A stretch of 64,000 nucleotides of DNA from Ruminococcus sp. (GCA_017461395.1 JAFTYF010000063.1:62001-126000); one strand, 5' to 3'; positions 9,584 through 19,161 are shown, counted from the stretch's first letter. The notes: a model not told the origin generated them from the letters alone. Program-made: numbers and translations.

Positions 9584-9922
9584 ATGAAAAAGAGATCAAA
9601 GAAGCGGAATACATATTTTCCGGGTGCGCTGTATAGTATTGCATTCTGTCTGCCTGTCATAGTGCTTCTTGTATTTCTTCTGTCGGAGTTTTACACGATA
9701 GAAGGCAGAGGAGATCCGATAGGTATAGTAATTGCGGCTGTATTTATTGTACTGTTTATGATTCTCCTGAAAGCAGGAAGAAAGCTGTTTGATATTACTG
9801 AAAAAGCCTTTTTGAAATGCGGCGATGCACAGAAGGCTTACGGAAAAGCAGTTCTGACAGAAGCAATTATATTTTTCGTGTTTTTAATATTGCTTACGTT
9901 CCTTATAACAGTTATTTTTTAG
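9584..9922 (+). CDS. small membrane protein of unknown function
   Basis: A 112-residue protein with a basic N-terminus (MKKRSKKRN) and three hydrophobic segments at about 14-36, 45-62 and 88-110. A GAGGGAG ribosome site precedes the ATG. It lies 26 bases after the TraX-like gene and 40 bases before icd, so the three may share a transcript. I do not recognise the family. Confidence 0.6.
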   Translation: MKKRSKKRNTYFPGALYSIAFCLPVIVLLVFLLSEFYTIEGRGDPIGIVIAAVFIVLFMILLKAGRKLFDITEKAFLKCGDAQKAYGKAVLTEAIIFFVFLILLTFLITVIF

Positions 9923-9962
9923 ACTGTATAGTTTTAATGAATTGAAATGGAGGTAAAAACCA

Positions 9963-11180
9963 ATGGCAAAAATTATTATGAAGACTCCGCTTGTCGAAAT
10001 GGACGGCGATGAGATGACAAGAATCCTCTGGAAGTGGATCAAGGAAACACTTCTTGAACCTTATGTAGAGCTTAACACTGAGTATTATGATCTTGGTCTT
10101 GCTTACAGAGAGGAAACAAAGGATCAGGTGACTATTGATTCCGCAGAGGCTACAAAGAAGTACGGTGTTGCAGTAAAGTGCGCTACGATCACACCTAACG
10201 CTGCAAGAATGCCTGAGTACAACCTCACACAGATGTGGAAATCTCCTAACGGAACAATCCGTGCTGCACTCGACGGAACAGTTTTCCGTACACCTATCAT
10301 CGTTAAGGGAATCGAGCCCTATATTCCTACATGGACAAAACCTATCACTATTGCACGTCACGCTTACGGCGATGTATATAAGAATACTGAAATGCAGGTT
10401 AAGAAGGGCTCAAAGGCTGAACTCGTTGTAACAGATGAAAACGGCAACGAAACTCGTGAGCTTATCCATGATTTTGCAAAGTCTGACGGAATCATTCAGG
10501 GACTTCACAATCTCGACAACTCTATCGCTGGTTTTGCAAGAGCTTGTCTCAACTACGGTCTTGACCTCAAGCAGGATGTATGGTTCGCTTCTAAGGATAC
10601 TATCTCCAAGAAGTACGATCACCGCTTCAAGGATATCTTTGCTGAGATCTACGAGAACGAGTACAAGGAAAGATATGAAGCAGCAGGAATCGAGTATTTC
10701 TACACACTCATCGACGACGCTGTTGCTCGTGTAATCCGTTCAAACGGCGGATATATCTGGGCTTGTAAGAACTACGACGGCGATGTAATGTCCGACATGG
10801 TATCAACTGCATACGGCTCACTTGCTATGATGACATCTGTTCTTGTTTCTCCTGACGGAATCTACGAATACGAGGCTGCTCACGGTACAGTTCAGCGTCA
10901 CTATTACAAGTATCTCAAGGGCGAGGAAACATCCACAAACTCTGTTGCAACTATCTTTGCATGGAGCGGTGCTCTCCGTAAGAGAGGCGAACTTGACGGA
11001 ACTCCGGAGCTCTGCGATTTCGCTGACAAGCTTGAGAAGGCTACCGTACAGACAATTGAAGAAGGAGTTATGACAGGAGATCTTTACCTTATTTCCAAGC
11101 TGGAAAACAAGAAGAAGGTTGATTCAAAGACATTCCTTGATGAGATCAGAGTAAGACTTGACGGTCTTATGAACGCTTGA
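9963..11180 (+). CDS. icd: NADP-dependent isocitrate dehydrogenase (eukaryote-like type)
   Basis: Converts isocitrate to 2-oxoglutarate and CO2 with reduction of NADP. The 405-residue sequence is of the homodimeric type II family shared with eukaryotic cytosolic enzymes, recognised by the start [15 protein letters not shown], the substrate loop [18 protein letters not shown], and the cofactor segment [17 protein letters not shown] followed by [16 protein letters not shown]. The AHGTV...RH arrangement favours NADP in this family. GGAGG lies ahead of the ATG. Codon use is strongly biased, as in the aconitase, suggesting high expression. Confidence 0.95.
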   Translation: MAKIIMKTPLVEMDGDEMTRILWKWIKETLLEPYVELNTEYYDLGLAYREETKDQVTIDSAEATKKYGVAVKCATITPNAARMPEYNLTQMWKSPNGTIRAALDGTVFRTPIIVKGIEPYIPTWTKPITIARHAYGDVYKNTEMQVKKGSKAELVVTDENGNETRELIHDFAKSDGIIQGLHNLDNSIAGFARACLNYGLDLKQDVWFASKDTISKKYDHRFKDIFAEIYENEYKERYEAAGIEYFYTLIDDAVARVIRSNGGYIWACKNYDGDVMSDMVSTAYGSLAMMTSVLVSPDGIYEYEAAHGTVQRHYYKYLKGEETSTNSVATIFAWSGALRKRGELDGTPELCDFADKLEKATVQTIEEGVMTGDLYLISKLENKKKVDSKTFLDEIRVRLDGLMNA

Positions 11181-11208
11181 TTCATAAAAACAAGAAACTA
11201 AAGGTACA

Positions 11209-11225
11209 GGGGGCTTAATGCCCCC
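11209..11225 (+). other. GC-rich hairpin between icd and rex
   Basis: GGGGGC-TTAAT-GCCCCC, a perfect 6-bp stem 28 bases after icd. It has no run of T after it, so it may be a processing or pausing structure rather than a terminator. A weaker palindrome ACAGTG...CACTGT follows at about 11238-11270. Confidence 0.45.
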
Positions 11226-11352
11226 GATGCCTTATGGGACAGTGTGATGTAATTTTATGGATATTCACTGTGCTGGAATACTGAATCTGTGCAGTACTGT
11301 CATGATTCGTTACTTTCACCCCATGCACTAACAAGAGAAGAGGCGCATATAA

Positions 11353-12000
11353 ATGTCAAAAGACTCAATATCAAACTCAGTTATCAGAAGGCTTCCGAGA
11401 TATTACAGATTTTTAGAGGATCTTGAAAATAACGGATACGTCCGCATATCTTCAAGGGAACTGTCAGAAAAAATGGGGCTGACCGCTTCCCAGATAAGGC
11501 AGGATTTCAACTGCTTCGGAGGATTCGGACAACAGGGATACGGCTACAAGGTCAGCGATCTTAGGAGAGAAATAAAGCAGATACTCGGACTTGATCATCT
11601 GAATCCGATAATCCTTCTCGGTGCCGGTAATTTAGGCAGCGCGATTGCGGAACACATTGATTTCAGAAGCAAGGGTTTTGAGCTTGTCGGTGTTTTTGAT
11701 ACTGATCCGGCAAAGCAGGGACAGGAAATCGGCGGTGTGATCGTTAAGGATGCAGCCGGAATAGAAGAATTCTGCACAGAAAATAATCCGTCGGCAGCTG
11801 TTCTGTGTATTCCAAAAGAGGCAGCGGAAAAAACTGTTGACAGACTTATTGGCTGTGGAATAAAGGCTTTCTGGAACTTTACACATTATGATCTTTTTGT
11901 GTCACACGAGGGGATCGCTGTGGAAAATGTACATCTCGGAGACAGCCTGACAACGCTTTCCTACAGAATAAATGCGGGCGTGAATGACAGACGCATATAA
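11353..12000 (+). CDS. rex: redox-sensing transcriptional repressor Rex
   Basis: A 215-residue repressor that leaves DNA when NADH is high relative to NAD+, derepressing fermentative genes. It has an N-terminal winged helix (about 8-80, with LPRYYRFLEDL, SSRELSEKMGLTASQIRQDF and the wing FGGFGQQGYGY) and a Rossmann domain with GAGNLGSAI near 93. The C-terminal swapped helix is present. AGAGAAGAGG lies ahead of the ATG. It is placed immediately before fumC and the bifurcating/fumarate reductase operon, making these genes likely targets. The one good operator I see is at 6793. Confidence 0.95.
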   Translation: MSKDSISNSVIRRLPRYYRFLEDLENNGYVRISSRELSEKMGLTASQIRQDFNCFGGFGQQGYGYKVSDLRREIKQILGLDHLNPIILLGAGNLGSAIAEHIDFRSKGFELVGVFDTDPAKQGQEIGGVIVKDAAGIEEFCTENNPSAAVLCIPKEAAEKTVDRLIGCGIKAFWNFTHYDLFVSHEGIAVENVHLGDSLTTLSYRINAGVNDRRI

Positions 12001-12039
12001 AAAATATAAGTCAGCAAAAACTGCGCCCATTGCGGCATT

Positions 12040-12133
12040 ATTGCTCCTCCAACTAAACCTTGCCGTCAAAAACTCGGCACAAAAAATTTCTTCTGCTTTC
12101 GGCCTTTTGGCAAGGTGTAATTAGAGGAGCAAT
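12040..12133. repeat. 94-base inverted-repeat element between rex and fumC
   Basis: The left arm at 12040-12064 (ATTGCTCCTC...CCTTGCC) and the right arm at 12109-12133 (GGCAAGG...GAGGAGCAAT) are complementary at 22 of 25 positions, with a 44-base interior. It fills most of the rex-fumC gap. A related right half occurs at 867-913. Size and symmetry fit a non-coding palindromic repeat (MITE or REP-like) or a long hairpin in the fumC leader. No open reading frame lies inside. Confidence 0.75.
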
Positions 12134-12162
12134 ACAAAACTTTATAAAAGGTGGTAATTTAC

Positions 12163-13539
12163 TTGGATTATCGTATTGAACATGACTCAATGGGCGAAGT
12201 AAAGGTGCCCGCTGATAAATACTGGGCAGCCCAGACTGAAAGAAGCCATGAGAATTTTCTGATCGGCGTCGGCATCGAGACAATGCCCCGTGAGATCACC
12301 CATGCATTCGGAATTCTCAAAAAAGCTGCTGCTATAGCTAATCATGCCGTAAAGCCGGAAAAAATGACAGCTGAAAAGCTTTCTGCGATTTCACAGGCTT
12401 GTGACGAGGTCATCAGCGGAGCCCTCAACGAGCATTTTCCGCTCGTTGTATGGCAGACGGGCAGCGGTACACAGTCAAATATGAATGCAAACGAGGTTAT
12501 TGCAAACCGTGGTAATGAAATTGCCGGAACAAAGCTGCTTCATCCAAACGATGATATAAATATGAGTCAGTCCTCAAACGATACATTTCCGACGGCAATG
12601 CATATTGCCGCAGTAATTGCCCTTGAGGATAAGGTGATTCCTGCTGTTGATACTCTCATTGCAACTTTTAAGCGCCTTGAGGAGGAAAATGAAGGTATAG
12701 TCAAGAGCGGAAGAACTCATCTGCAGGACGCTACTCCTATTAAATTTTCACAGGAGATAAGCGGCTGGAGAACATCCCTTGAAAAGGACAGAAAGATGAT
12801 ACTTGCTTCATGCGAGGAGCTTAAAGAGCTTGCTCTCGGCGGAACTGCCGTTGGTACAGGACTTAACGCTCCGGCGGGATTTGCTGAAAAATCAGCCGAG
12901 GCTATAAGCGAGCTCACAGGCAAGAGCTTCGTTACTGCTCCCAATAAATTCCACTCATTGACCTCCAAGGATGAGATCGTATTTGCTCATGGAGCACTGA
13001 AAGCTCTTGCAGCTGATATGATGAAGATAGCCAACGATGTAAGATGGCTTGCTTCCGGTCCGAGAGATGGTCTCGGAGAGATTTTCATTCCAGAAAACGA
13101 GCCGGGTTCCTCTATCATGCCCGGAAAGGTAAACCCTACCCAGTGTGAGCAGGTAACAATGGTAGCCGTTCAGGTAATGGGAAATGATGTTGCTGTGGGA
13201 ATGGCAGCATCTCAGGGAAACTTTGAACTCAACGTTTTCATGCCTGTATGCGCATATAATTTCCTTCAGTCAGCAAGACTGCTGGCGGAATCAATAATTT
13301 CCTTCGACAAGAACTGTGCCGTAGGAATCAAGGCGAACAAGGAAAAAATGCACCACAATCTGCATAATTCCCTCATGCTTGTAACTGCTCTCAATCCCTA
13401 TATCGGATACGAGAATGCCGCAAAAACTGCCAAAAAAGCCTTCAAGGACAATATCTCGCTTAAAGAAGCCTGCGTAGAACTTGGTTTCCTGACTGCTGAA
13501 CGCTTTGATGAGGTATTTCATCCTGAGCAGATGGTATGA
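12163..13539 (+). CDS. fumC: fumarate hydratase class II
   Basis: Interconverts malate and fumarate without an iron-sulfur cluster. The 458-residue sequence has the superfamily signature GSSIMPGKVNP, plus TGSGTQSNMNANEV, SSNDTFPT and SGRTHLQDATP. The start is TTG 12163 (MDYRIEHDSMGEVKVP, exactly the usual N-terminus), with AAAGGTGG eight bases ahead; the in-frame GTG at 12151 is inside the ribosome site. In its context it supplies fumarate to the fumarate reductase encoded downstream in the same direction. hdrB starts 26 bases later. Confidence 0.96.
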   Translation: MDYRIEHDSMGEVKVPADKYWAAQTERSHENFLIGVGIETMPREITHAFGILKKAAAIANHAVKPEKMTAEKLSAISQACDEVISGALNEHFPLVVWQTGSGTQSNMNANEVIANRGNEIAGTKLLHPNDDINMSQSSNDTFPTAMHIAAVIALEDKVIPAVDTLIATFKRLEEENEGIVKSGRTHLQDATPIKFSQEISGWRTSLEKDRKMILASCEELKELALGGTAVGTGLNAPAGFAEKSAEAISELTGKSFVTAPNKFHSLTSKDEIVFAHGALKALAADMMKIANDVRWLASGPRDGLGEIFIPENEPGSSIMPGKVNPTQCEQVTMVAVQVMGNDVAVGMAASQGNFELNVFMPVCAYNFLQSARLLAESIISFDKNCAVGIKANKEKMHHNLHNSLMLVTALNPYIGYENAAKTAKKAFKDNISLKEACVELGFLTAERFDEVFHPEQMV

Positions 13540-13565
13540 AACGATTAAAGAGAGGAAATGTATTT

Positions 13566-14366
13566 ATGGAAACATTTACATATTATCCCGGCTGTACCCT
13601 GAGAACAAAGGCAAAGGATCTTGACAAATACGCAAGAGCCTCTGCTGAAGCTCTGGGAATATGCCTCGAGGAGCCAGCTGAATGGCAGTGCTGCGGTGGT
13701 GCATATACTACTGCCGCCAACGAGCCGGCAACAAAGCTTTCTGCGGTAAGAACCCTGAATGTGGCAAAGGAACTCGGCAGACCTCTTATAACCGTATGCT
13801 CTGCCTGTCATAATGTTATTAAGCAGACAAACTACGATATTTCCCGTAATGAGGCAATGCAGACTAAGGTGAACAATTATCTTGGTCTGGAGGAGCCTTA
13901 CAGAGGCGAAACTACAATATATCACTATCTTGAAATGCTTCGTGATGTTGTAGGTTTTGACAAGCTTGCAGAAAAGGTTGTAAATCCTCTGACAGGAAAG
14001 AAAATTGCCGCATATTATGGCTGTCTGCTTCTGCGTCCTTCAAAGGCAATGGCAATGGACGATCCGGAGAATCCCACTATTATGGAGGATTTTATCCGTG
14101 CGATCGGCGGAACTCCTGTGATCTGGGCACAGAGAAACGAGTGCTGCGGCGGATATATCACTATGGAGGATAAAGCTCAGGCTTCAAAGAGAAGTAATGC
14201 AGTCATGGATAATGCAGAGGATATGGGCGCAGAAATGGTAATTACCGCGTGTCCGCTGTGCCTTTACAATCTTGAAAAAAATTCTGATTCAACACTTCCG
14301 GTATATTATTTTACAGAGCTTTTAGCCGAAGCTCTGGGCGTAAAGGAGGCGGCAGACAATGAATAA
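13566..14366 (+). CDS. hdrB: heterodisulfide reductase subunit B homologue
   Basis: The catalytic subunit of HdrABC-type complexes. Two CCG domains are visible: cysteines in YYPGCTLR, QCCGGAY and CSACHN, then YYGCLLLRP, NECCGGYI and CPLCLYN. These motifs bind the two noncubane [4Fe-4S] clusters that reduce disulfides in methanogens. In bacteria the acceptor differs and is often unknown. ATG 13566 follows AGAGG (13551-13555); an upstream in-frame ATG at 13536 lacks a site. The last bases overlap hdrC by 8. In this operon HdrB is well placed to pass electrons to FrdAB, comparable to the HdrB-like domain fused to FrdB in methanogen thiol:fumarate reductase. Confidence 0.9.
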   Translation: METFTYYPGCTLRTKAKDLDKYARASAEALGICLEEPAEWQCCGGAYTTAANEPATKLSAVRTLNVAKELGRPLITVCSACHNVIKQTNYDISRNEAMQTKVNNYLGLEEPYRGETTIYHYLEMLRDVVGFDKLAEKVVNPLTGKKIAAYYGCLLLRPSKAMAMDDPENPTIMEDFIRAIGGTPVIWAQRNECCGGYITMEDKAQASKRSNAVMDNAEDMGAEMVITACPLCLYNLEKNSDSTLPVYYFTELLAEALGVKEAADNE

Positions 14367-14742
14367 TTCCCTTAAAGACTGGGTGGATATCACATCCGGA
14401 GTAAATGTGCGCAAGTGCATGAGATGTGGAAAATGCTCAGCCACCTGTCCGTCTTATGATGAAATGGAATATCATCCCCACCAGTTTGTATATATGGTGG
14501 AAAAAGGCGATATAGAGCCTCTTATGAAGTCTGATTCACTGTACAGATGCCTGACCTGTTTTGCTTGTGTAGAACGCTGTCCCCGTAATGTCGAGCCGGC
14601 AAAGGTCGTTGAAGCAGTTCGTCTTGCAGCTGTCAGAAAACAGGGAAACAACCACCTGATTCCGGATCAGATTCCGACAATGCTTGATGACGATCTTCCT
14701 CAGCAGGCTATCGTTACGGCATTCAGGAAGTATACAAAGTAA
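14359..14742 (+). CDS. hdrC: heterodisulfide reductase subunit C homologue
   Basis: A 127-residue electron-transfer subunit with two [4Fe-4S] motifs, CMRCGKCSATCP near residue 20 and CLTCFACVERCP near 62. It carries electrons from HdrA to HdrB. Shorter than methanogen HdrC but complete for both cluster motifs. It overlaps hdrB by 8 bases and precedes hdrA by 12, with AAGGAGGAG between, so translation of the three is coupled. Confidence 0.9.
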   Translation: MNNSLKDWVDITSGVNVRKCMRCGKCSATCPSYDEMEYHPHQFVYMVEKGDIEPLMKSDSLYRCLTCFACVERCPRNVEPAKVVEAVRLAAVRKQGNNHLIPDQIPTMLDDDLPQQAIVTAFRKYTK

Positions 14743-14754
14743 GGAGGAGATAAT

Positions 14755-16746
14755 ATGCAGAGAATAGGAGTTTTTGTCTGCCACTGCGGTACGAATATCG
14801 CCGCAACGGTGGATGTAAAAGCAGTTGCGGAAGCTCTCAGACATGAGCCGGGTGTTGTAATATCTCAGGATTATCAGTATATGTGCTCTGAATCCGGACA
14901 GAACCTTATCAAGGAAGCTGTCAAGGAACATTCTCTTACTGGAATAGTTGTGTGTTCATGTTCTCCAAGAATGCACGAGAATACTTTCAGAAAGGCTGCG
15001 GCGGCGGCTGGGCTCAATCCATATCTTGTTGAGATTGCGAATATCCGTGAGCAGTGTTCGTGGATACATAAGGAAATCGCCACAGCAACAGAAAAGGCAA
15101 TTATTCTCGGAAGAGCCGCTGTTGCAAAGGTTCACTTAAATGCGCCCCTTACTGCCGGAGAAAGTCCTGTTGTAAAGCGTGCGCTTGTTATCGGCGGAGG
15201 AATTGCCGGAATTCAGACTGCACTTGATATCGCAGAAGCCGGCTTTGAAGTTGATATTGTTGAAAAAGAGCCTACTATCGGCGGAAAAATGGCGCAGATA
15301 GATAAGACATTTCCTACGCTCGACTGTGCCGCTTGTATTCTCACTCCAAAGATGGTTGAGTGTGCCCAGAATGATAAGATAACGATTCATTCATTCAGCG
15401 AAATTGCTGATGTAAAGGGCTTTGTCGGTAATTTTACGGTTACAATAAAGAAGAAGGCAAGATTCGTTGACGAAACAAAGTGTACCGGCTGCGGACTTTG
15501 CACTGAAAAGTGTCCTATGAAGAAGGTGCCCAACGAATTCAACATGGGACTCGACAACAGAACAGCCGTTTATATTCCTTTTGCGCAGGCTGTTCCTAAA
15601 GTTGCGGCAATTGATCCGAATTACTGCCTTATGCTGAAAAACGGCAAATGCGGAGTATGCTCGAAGGTGTGCTCAGTGGGAGCTATCGACTATAAGCAGA
15701 CAGATAAGTTCGTCGAGGAAAAGTACGGTGCGATCGTAGTTGCAACTGGCTTCAATCCCATTAAAATAGACAAGTACGAGGAATTTGCGTATAATCAGAG
15801 TCCTGATGTTGTAACATCGCTGGAGCTTGAACGTCTTATGAATGCTGCAGGTCCTAATGGCGGAACGCTGCTTCGTCCTTCTGATAAGACGCATCCGCAT
15901 ACGATCGTTTTCGTTCAGTGCGTAGGTTCAAGATGTGACGATGAAAAGGGAAAACCTTACTGCTCAAAGATATGCTGTATGTACACTGCGAAGCACGCAA
16001 TGCTTATCCGTGAGAAATATCCTGATACCGAGGTTTATGTATTCTACATCGACGTAAGAACTCCCGGAAAGAATTTTGATGAATTCTATCGCCGTGCCGT
16101 TGAACAGTATGGAGTACATTACATCAAGGGCATGGTTGGAAAGGTTACGCCGAAATCAGACGGAAAGCTTGATGTTCAGGCGTCAGATCTCCTTGCAAAT
16201 GAGCAGCTTCATATCAATGCTGATATGGTAGTTCTTGCTGCGGCTATCGAGCCGGACAAGAGCGCACGTCCTCTTGCGACGATGCTCACTACACAGATGG
16301 ATACAAACGATTTCTTTACAGAAGCACATCCTAAGCTTCGTCCTGTAGAATCCGCAACAGCCGGAATCTTCCTTTCCGGAGCCTGTCAGGGACCAAAGGA
16401 TATCCCCGAAACTGTAGCTCAGGCAAGTGCCGCAGCTGCAAAGGCTATCGGACTTCTGTGCAAGAACAGCATTACCTGTAATCCGTGTGTTGCAAGCTCA
16501 GACGAGCTTATGTGCAATGGCTGTTCATCATGCGAAAAGGTATGTCCTTATGGTGCTATCACATATATTGACAAGGAATTCAGAATGCCCGACAAGACTA
16601 CACGCATCCGCCGTGTGGCAAGTGTAAATCCTGCCGTTTGTCAGGGCTGCGGAGCTTGCACGGTTGCCTGTCCTTCCGGAGCAATGGATCTCAGCGGATT
16701 CTCAAACAGTCAGATAATGGCGGAGGTAGACGCAATATGCAAGTAA
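14755..16746 (+). CDS. hdrA: heterodisulfide reductase subunit A homologue (FAD, electron bifurcation)
   Basis: The 663-residue flavoprotein at which electron bifurcation occurs in HdrABC complexes. The N-terminal domain keeps CSCSPRMHENTFR and EQCSWIH. The FAD-binding site is VIGGGIAGIQTALDIAEAG (near 143). Iron-sulfur motifs: CTGCGLCTEKCPMK, GKCGVCSKVCSVGAI, and the C-terminal ferredoxin pair CNGCSSCEKVCP and CQGCGACTVACP, the likely exit to ferredoxin. The length fits standard HdrA with no fused HdrA2 or MvhD. Its last 10 bases overlap the next gene. Confidence 0.93.
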   Translation: MQRIGVFVCHCGTNIAATVDVKAVAEALRHEPGVVISQDYQYMCSESGQNLIKEAVKEHSLTGIVVCSCSPRMHENTFRKAAAAAGLNPYLVEIANIREQCSWIHKEIATATEKAIILGRAAVAKVHLNAPLTAGESPVVKRALVIGGGIAGIQTALDIAEAGFEVDIVEKEPTIGGKMAQIDKTFPTLDCAACILTPKMVECAQNDKITIHSFSEIADVKGFVGNFTVTIKKKARFVDETKCTGCGLCTEKCPMKKVPNEFNMGLDNRTAVYIPFAQAVPKVAAIDPNYCLMLKNGKCGVCSKVCSVGAIDYKQTDKFVEEKYGAIVVATGFNPIKIDKYEEFAYNQSPDVVTSLELERLMNAAGPNGGTLLRPSDKTHPHTIVFVQCVGSRCDDEKGKPYCSKICCMYTAKHAMLIREKYPDTEVYVFYIDVRTPGKNFDEFYRRAVEQYGVHYIKGMVGKVTPKSDGKLDVQASDLLANEQLHINADMVVLAAAIEPDKSARPLATMLTTQMDTNDFFTEAHPKLRPVESATAGIFLSGACQGPKDIPETVAQASAAAAKAIGLLCKNSITCNPCVASSDELMCNGCSSCEKVCPYGAITYIDKEFRMPDKTTRIRRVASVNPAVCQGCGACTVACPSGAMDLSGFSNSQIMAEVDAICK

Positions 16747-17183
16747 ATAACAATAATGAATTTCAGCCCCTTATCGTTGCCTTCTGCTGTAACTGGTGTT
16801 CCTATGCAGGAGCCGATCTTTCGGGCACAAACAGACTTAATTATCCCACGAATGTCAAGATCATTCGTGTTCCCTGTTCATGCAGAGTGAATCCGATGTT
16901 CATTCTCCGTGCGTTTCAGAGAGGAGCAGACGGAGTAATACTCTGCGGCTGTCATCCCGGAGACTGTCATTACACATCCGGAAACTACTTCACACGCCGC
17001 AGAATGACGCTTCTTTTCAGTATGCTTGATTTTCTCGGCATAGAGCGTGACAGAACCCGTGTTGAATGGGTATCAGCTGCGGAGGGAGCTAAATTCGCAG
17101 CTACAATGAATGAATTTACCGAAGCGGTCAGAAAGCTTGGCCCTAACCGGAGATTGGAGGATCTGAGATGCAGGAAGCAATGA
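16737..17183 (+). CDS. flxD: MvhD/FlxD-type [2Fe-2S] subunit
   Basis: A 148-residue MvhD-family protein (PF02662). Conserved cysteines are in CCNWCSYAGAD, PCSCRVN and LCGCHPGDCHY; the C-terminal arm continues to about 148. MvhD and FlxD pass electrons from a hydrogenase or NADH dehydrogenase module to HdrA. ATG 16737 is taken because GGAGG (16722-16726) lies 10 bases upstream; the longer in-frame reading from 16638 lies inside hdrA. No hydrogenase genes are present, so the donor module must be the FlxCBA proteins encoded next. Confidence 0.9.
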   Translation: MQVNNNNEFQPLIVAFCCNWCSYAGADLSGTNRLNYPTNVKIIRVPCSCRVNPMFILRAFQRGADGVILCGCHPGDCHYTSGNYFTRRRMTLLFSMLDFLGIERDRTRVEWVSAAEGAKFAATMNEFTEAVRKLGPNRRLEDLRCRKQ

Positions 17184-18139
17184 TAAAAAGAGCAAAAGAG
17201 CTCCTTGCTGACGGTACTGTTGACCGTGTTATGGGCTGGAAAAAAGGCGAATTCTTCTACGATCACACTCCGGCTGTATTTACTACGGCTCAGGAGCTTG
17301 ATGACAGCTTTGTCTGCGACGACTTTACATCTGCAAATCTTTCAAAGTACCTGATCAAGGAGACTATTAAGGACGGAAAGATCCTTGCATTTCTGAAGCC
17401 GTGTGATACCTACAGCTTCAATCAGCTTGTAAAGGAGTACCGCATTGACCGTGAAAAGGTCTATGTTATAGGAATTCCCGGAGGTCCGAAGCTTGATGTC
17501 GAGAAGATAAAATCAAAGGGGATCACAGGTATTCTCAATGTCAGGAATGAAAATTACACATTAAAGATAGAGACGCTTTACGGCATATCTGAAATGCCCT
17601 TTTATGAGGCTATAAGTGTAAAATGCGAGAGCTGCAAGAGCAAAAAGCACGTTGTTTACGATGAACTCATCGGAGAGGACGGCGAAGTTCTTGACTCAAA
17701 CCGCTTTGATATGGTTGAAAAGCTGGAAAATATGACATCTCAGGAACGCTACGATTTCTGGCGCAGCGAGCTTTCAAAGTGCATACGCTGCAATGCTTGC
17801 CGTACTGTCTGTCCGGCTTGTACCTGTGAAAAGTGCGTGTTTGAAAATCCTGATTCCGGCATTGAAAACAAGGCTGCTGCTGACAGCTTTGAGGAGAATA
17901 TGTTCCATATTATCCGTGCATTCCACGTTGCCGGACGCTGCACCGACTGCGGCGAATGTTCAAGAGTATGTCCGGAAAATATTCCGCTTCATCTGCTCAA
18001 CCGCAAGTTCATCAAGGATATAAACGACCTTTACGGAACATATCAGGCTGGTGAAAACACAACTGATAAGGCACCGCTCAACGATTATAAAATGGATGAC
18101 TGCGAAGCAAGTATCGTTCATGAAAGGGGTGCAGAGTAA
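17168..18139 (+). CDS. flxC: iron-sulfur subunit of NADH-oxidising Flx module (FlxC-like)
   Basis: A 323-residue soluble protein. Residues 1-185 resemble the beta subunits of F420-reducing hydrogenase or formate dehydrogenase (LKPCDTYSFNQL, IGIPGGPK, CESCKSKK). Residues 200-290 hold two cluster motifs, CIRCNACRTVCPACTCEKC and CTDCGECSRVCP. The position between the MvhD-like and sulfhydrogenase-beta-like genes, in mirror order to Desulfovibrio flxABCD, supports an FlxC role: relaying electrons from NADH to FlxD. The exact letter assignment is tentative. It overlaps flxD by 16 bases and abuts the next gene by one base (TAATG). Confidence 0.75.
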   Translation: MQEAMIKRAKELLADGTVDRVMGWKKGEFFYDHTPAVFTTAQELDDSFVCDDFTSANLSKYLIKETIKDGKILAFLKPCDTYSFNQLVKEYRIDREKVYVIGIPGGPKLDVEKIKSKGITGILNVRNENYTLKIETLYGISEMPFYEAISVKCESCKSKKHVVYDELIGEDGEVLDSNRFDMVEKLENMTSQERYDFWRSELSKCIRCNACRTVCPACTCEKCVFENPDSGIENKAAADSFEENMFHIIRAFHVAGRCTDCGECSRVCPENIPLHLLNRKFIKDINDLYGTYQAGENTTDKAPLNDYKMDDCEASIVHERGAE

Positions 18140-19161
18140 TGCTCAGAAAAATTACGGCTGCAAAGCTTGACCAGCTTTTTGAAGCAATTTCCGGAAAGCA
18201 GACTCTTTACATTCCCACAGACCGTGAGGACGGAGCTGCTGAATTCAGAAAATACGAAAGCGGCATGAAGCTCAGCAATGCCCTCAATACTGTTCGAAGT
18301 GCAAAGGACTTCTTCTTCCCTCAGACAGAAAATCTTGCTGCCTTCAAAATGGAAGGCAAGAAAATCGAGGTAAAGGATATCAGAAAAGAGTGCGAGGATT
18401 TCGTTATATTCGGAGTAAGAGCGTGTGATGCGCGCAGTTTTGATATTCTTGATAAGGTGTATCTTGTTGATCCTGTTGACAGCTTCTATAAGAACCGCCG
18501 AGATCACGGAACCGTTGTGACAATGGCTTGTACACGTCCGGCTGAGACCTGTTTCTGTACGGCATTCGGAATCAATCCCACAATGCCGGGCGGCGATGTT
18601 ACGGCATTTCCGGTTGGAGACGGATTCTTTTTCATGGCAAATACAGAAAAGGGCGAGAAGTTCCTTGCAGAAATAGATCATCTTCTTGAGGACGGTGATC
18701 TTTCACGCCTTGCCGACGTTCAGGAGAATACAAGGAATATATTGAAAAAACTTCCGCTTGCAAATCTTTCTACCGATTCATTCGGCGGAGACAAACTCAA
18801 TGAGCTTTTCAATTCTGATAAGTGGGCAGGACTTTCCGAGAGCTGCATAGGCTGCGGAACCTGTACATTTGTATGTCCCACCTGTCAGTGCTACGATATA
18901 AAGGATTTCAACACCGGCGACGGTATTGTACGTTTCCGCTGCTGGGATTCATGTATGTACTCCGATTTTACAAAAATGGCTCATGGAAATCCGAGAGTTT
19001 CCCAACTTGAACGCTTCCGTCAGCGCTTTATGCATAAGCTTGTGTACTTCCCGTCAAACAATAACGGCGAATTCAGCTGTGTAGGCTGCGGACGCTGCTT
19101 GCAGAAATGTCCTATTTCCATGAATATCGTCAAAGTCATGAAAGCATTGGAGGTCAAGTGA
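18139..19161 (+). CDS. flxB: iron-sulfur subunit of Flx module (FlxB / sulfhydrogenase beta-like)
   Basis: A 340-residue protein related to sulfhydrogenase HydB and anaerobic sulfite reductase AsrA. The N-terminal part carries FGVRACDARSFDILD and a cysteine cluster ACTRPAETCFCTAFG. The C-terminal ferredoxin part has CIGCGTCTFVCPTCQC (near 235) and CVGCGRCLQKCPISMNI (near 315). It would relay electrons from the NADH-oxidising FlxA. The stop and the next start overlap as TGATG, so translation is coupled. Confidence 0.78.
   Translation: MLRKITAAKLDQLFEAISGKQTLYIPTDREDGAAEFRKYESGMKLSNALNTVRSAKDFFFPQTENLAAFKMEGKKIEVKDIRKECEDFVIFGVRACDARSFDILDKVYLVDPVDSFYKNRRDHGTVVTMACTRPAETCFCTAFGINPTMPGGDVTAFPVGDGFFFMANTEKGEKFLAEIDHLLEDGDLSRLADVQENTRNILKKLPLANLSTDSFGGDKLNELFNSDKWAGLSESCIGCGTCTFVCPTCQCYDIKDFNTGDGIVRFRCWDSCMYSDFTKMAHGNPRVSQLERFRQRFMHKLVYFPSNNNGEFSCVGCGRCLQKCPISMNIVKVMKALEVK

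Noticed and set aside
11209..11225. GC-rich hairpin after icd as a Rho-independent terminator
   Set aside because: No T run follows, so it is reported only as a hairpin.
13566..17183. HdrABC-MvhD as a hydrogenase-linked or methylene-THF reductase complex
   Set aside because: No hydrogenase, metF or metV gene is in the block; FlxCBA-type NADH module genes follow instead.
18118..18681. 187-codon minus-strand open frame
   Set aside because: Antisense to flxB, which has clear cluster motifs and coupled translation.
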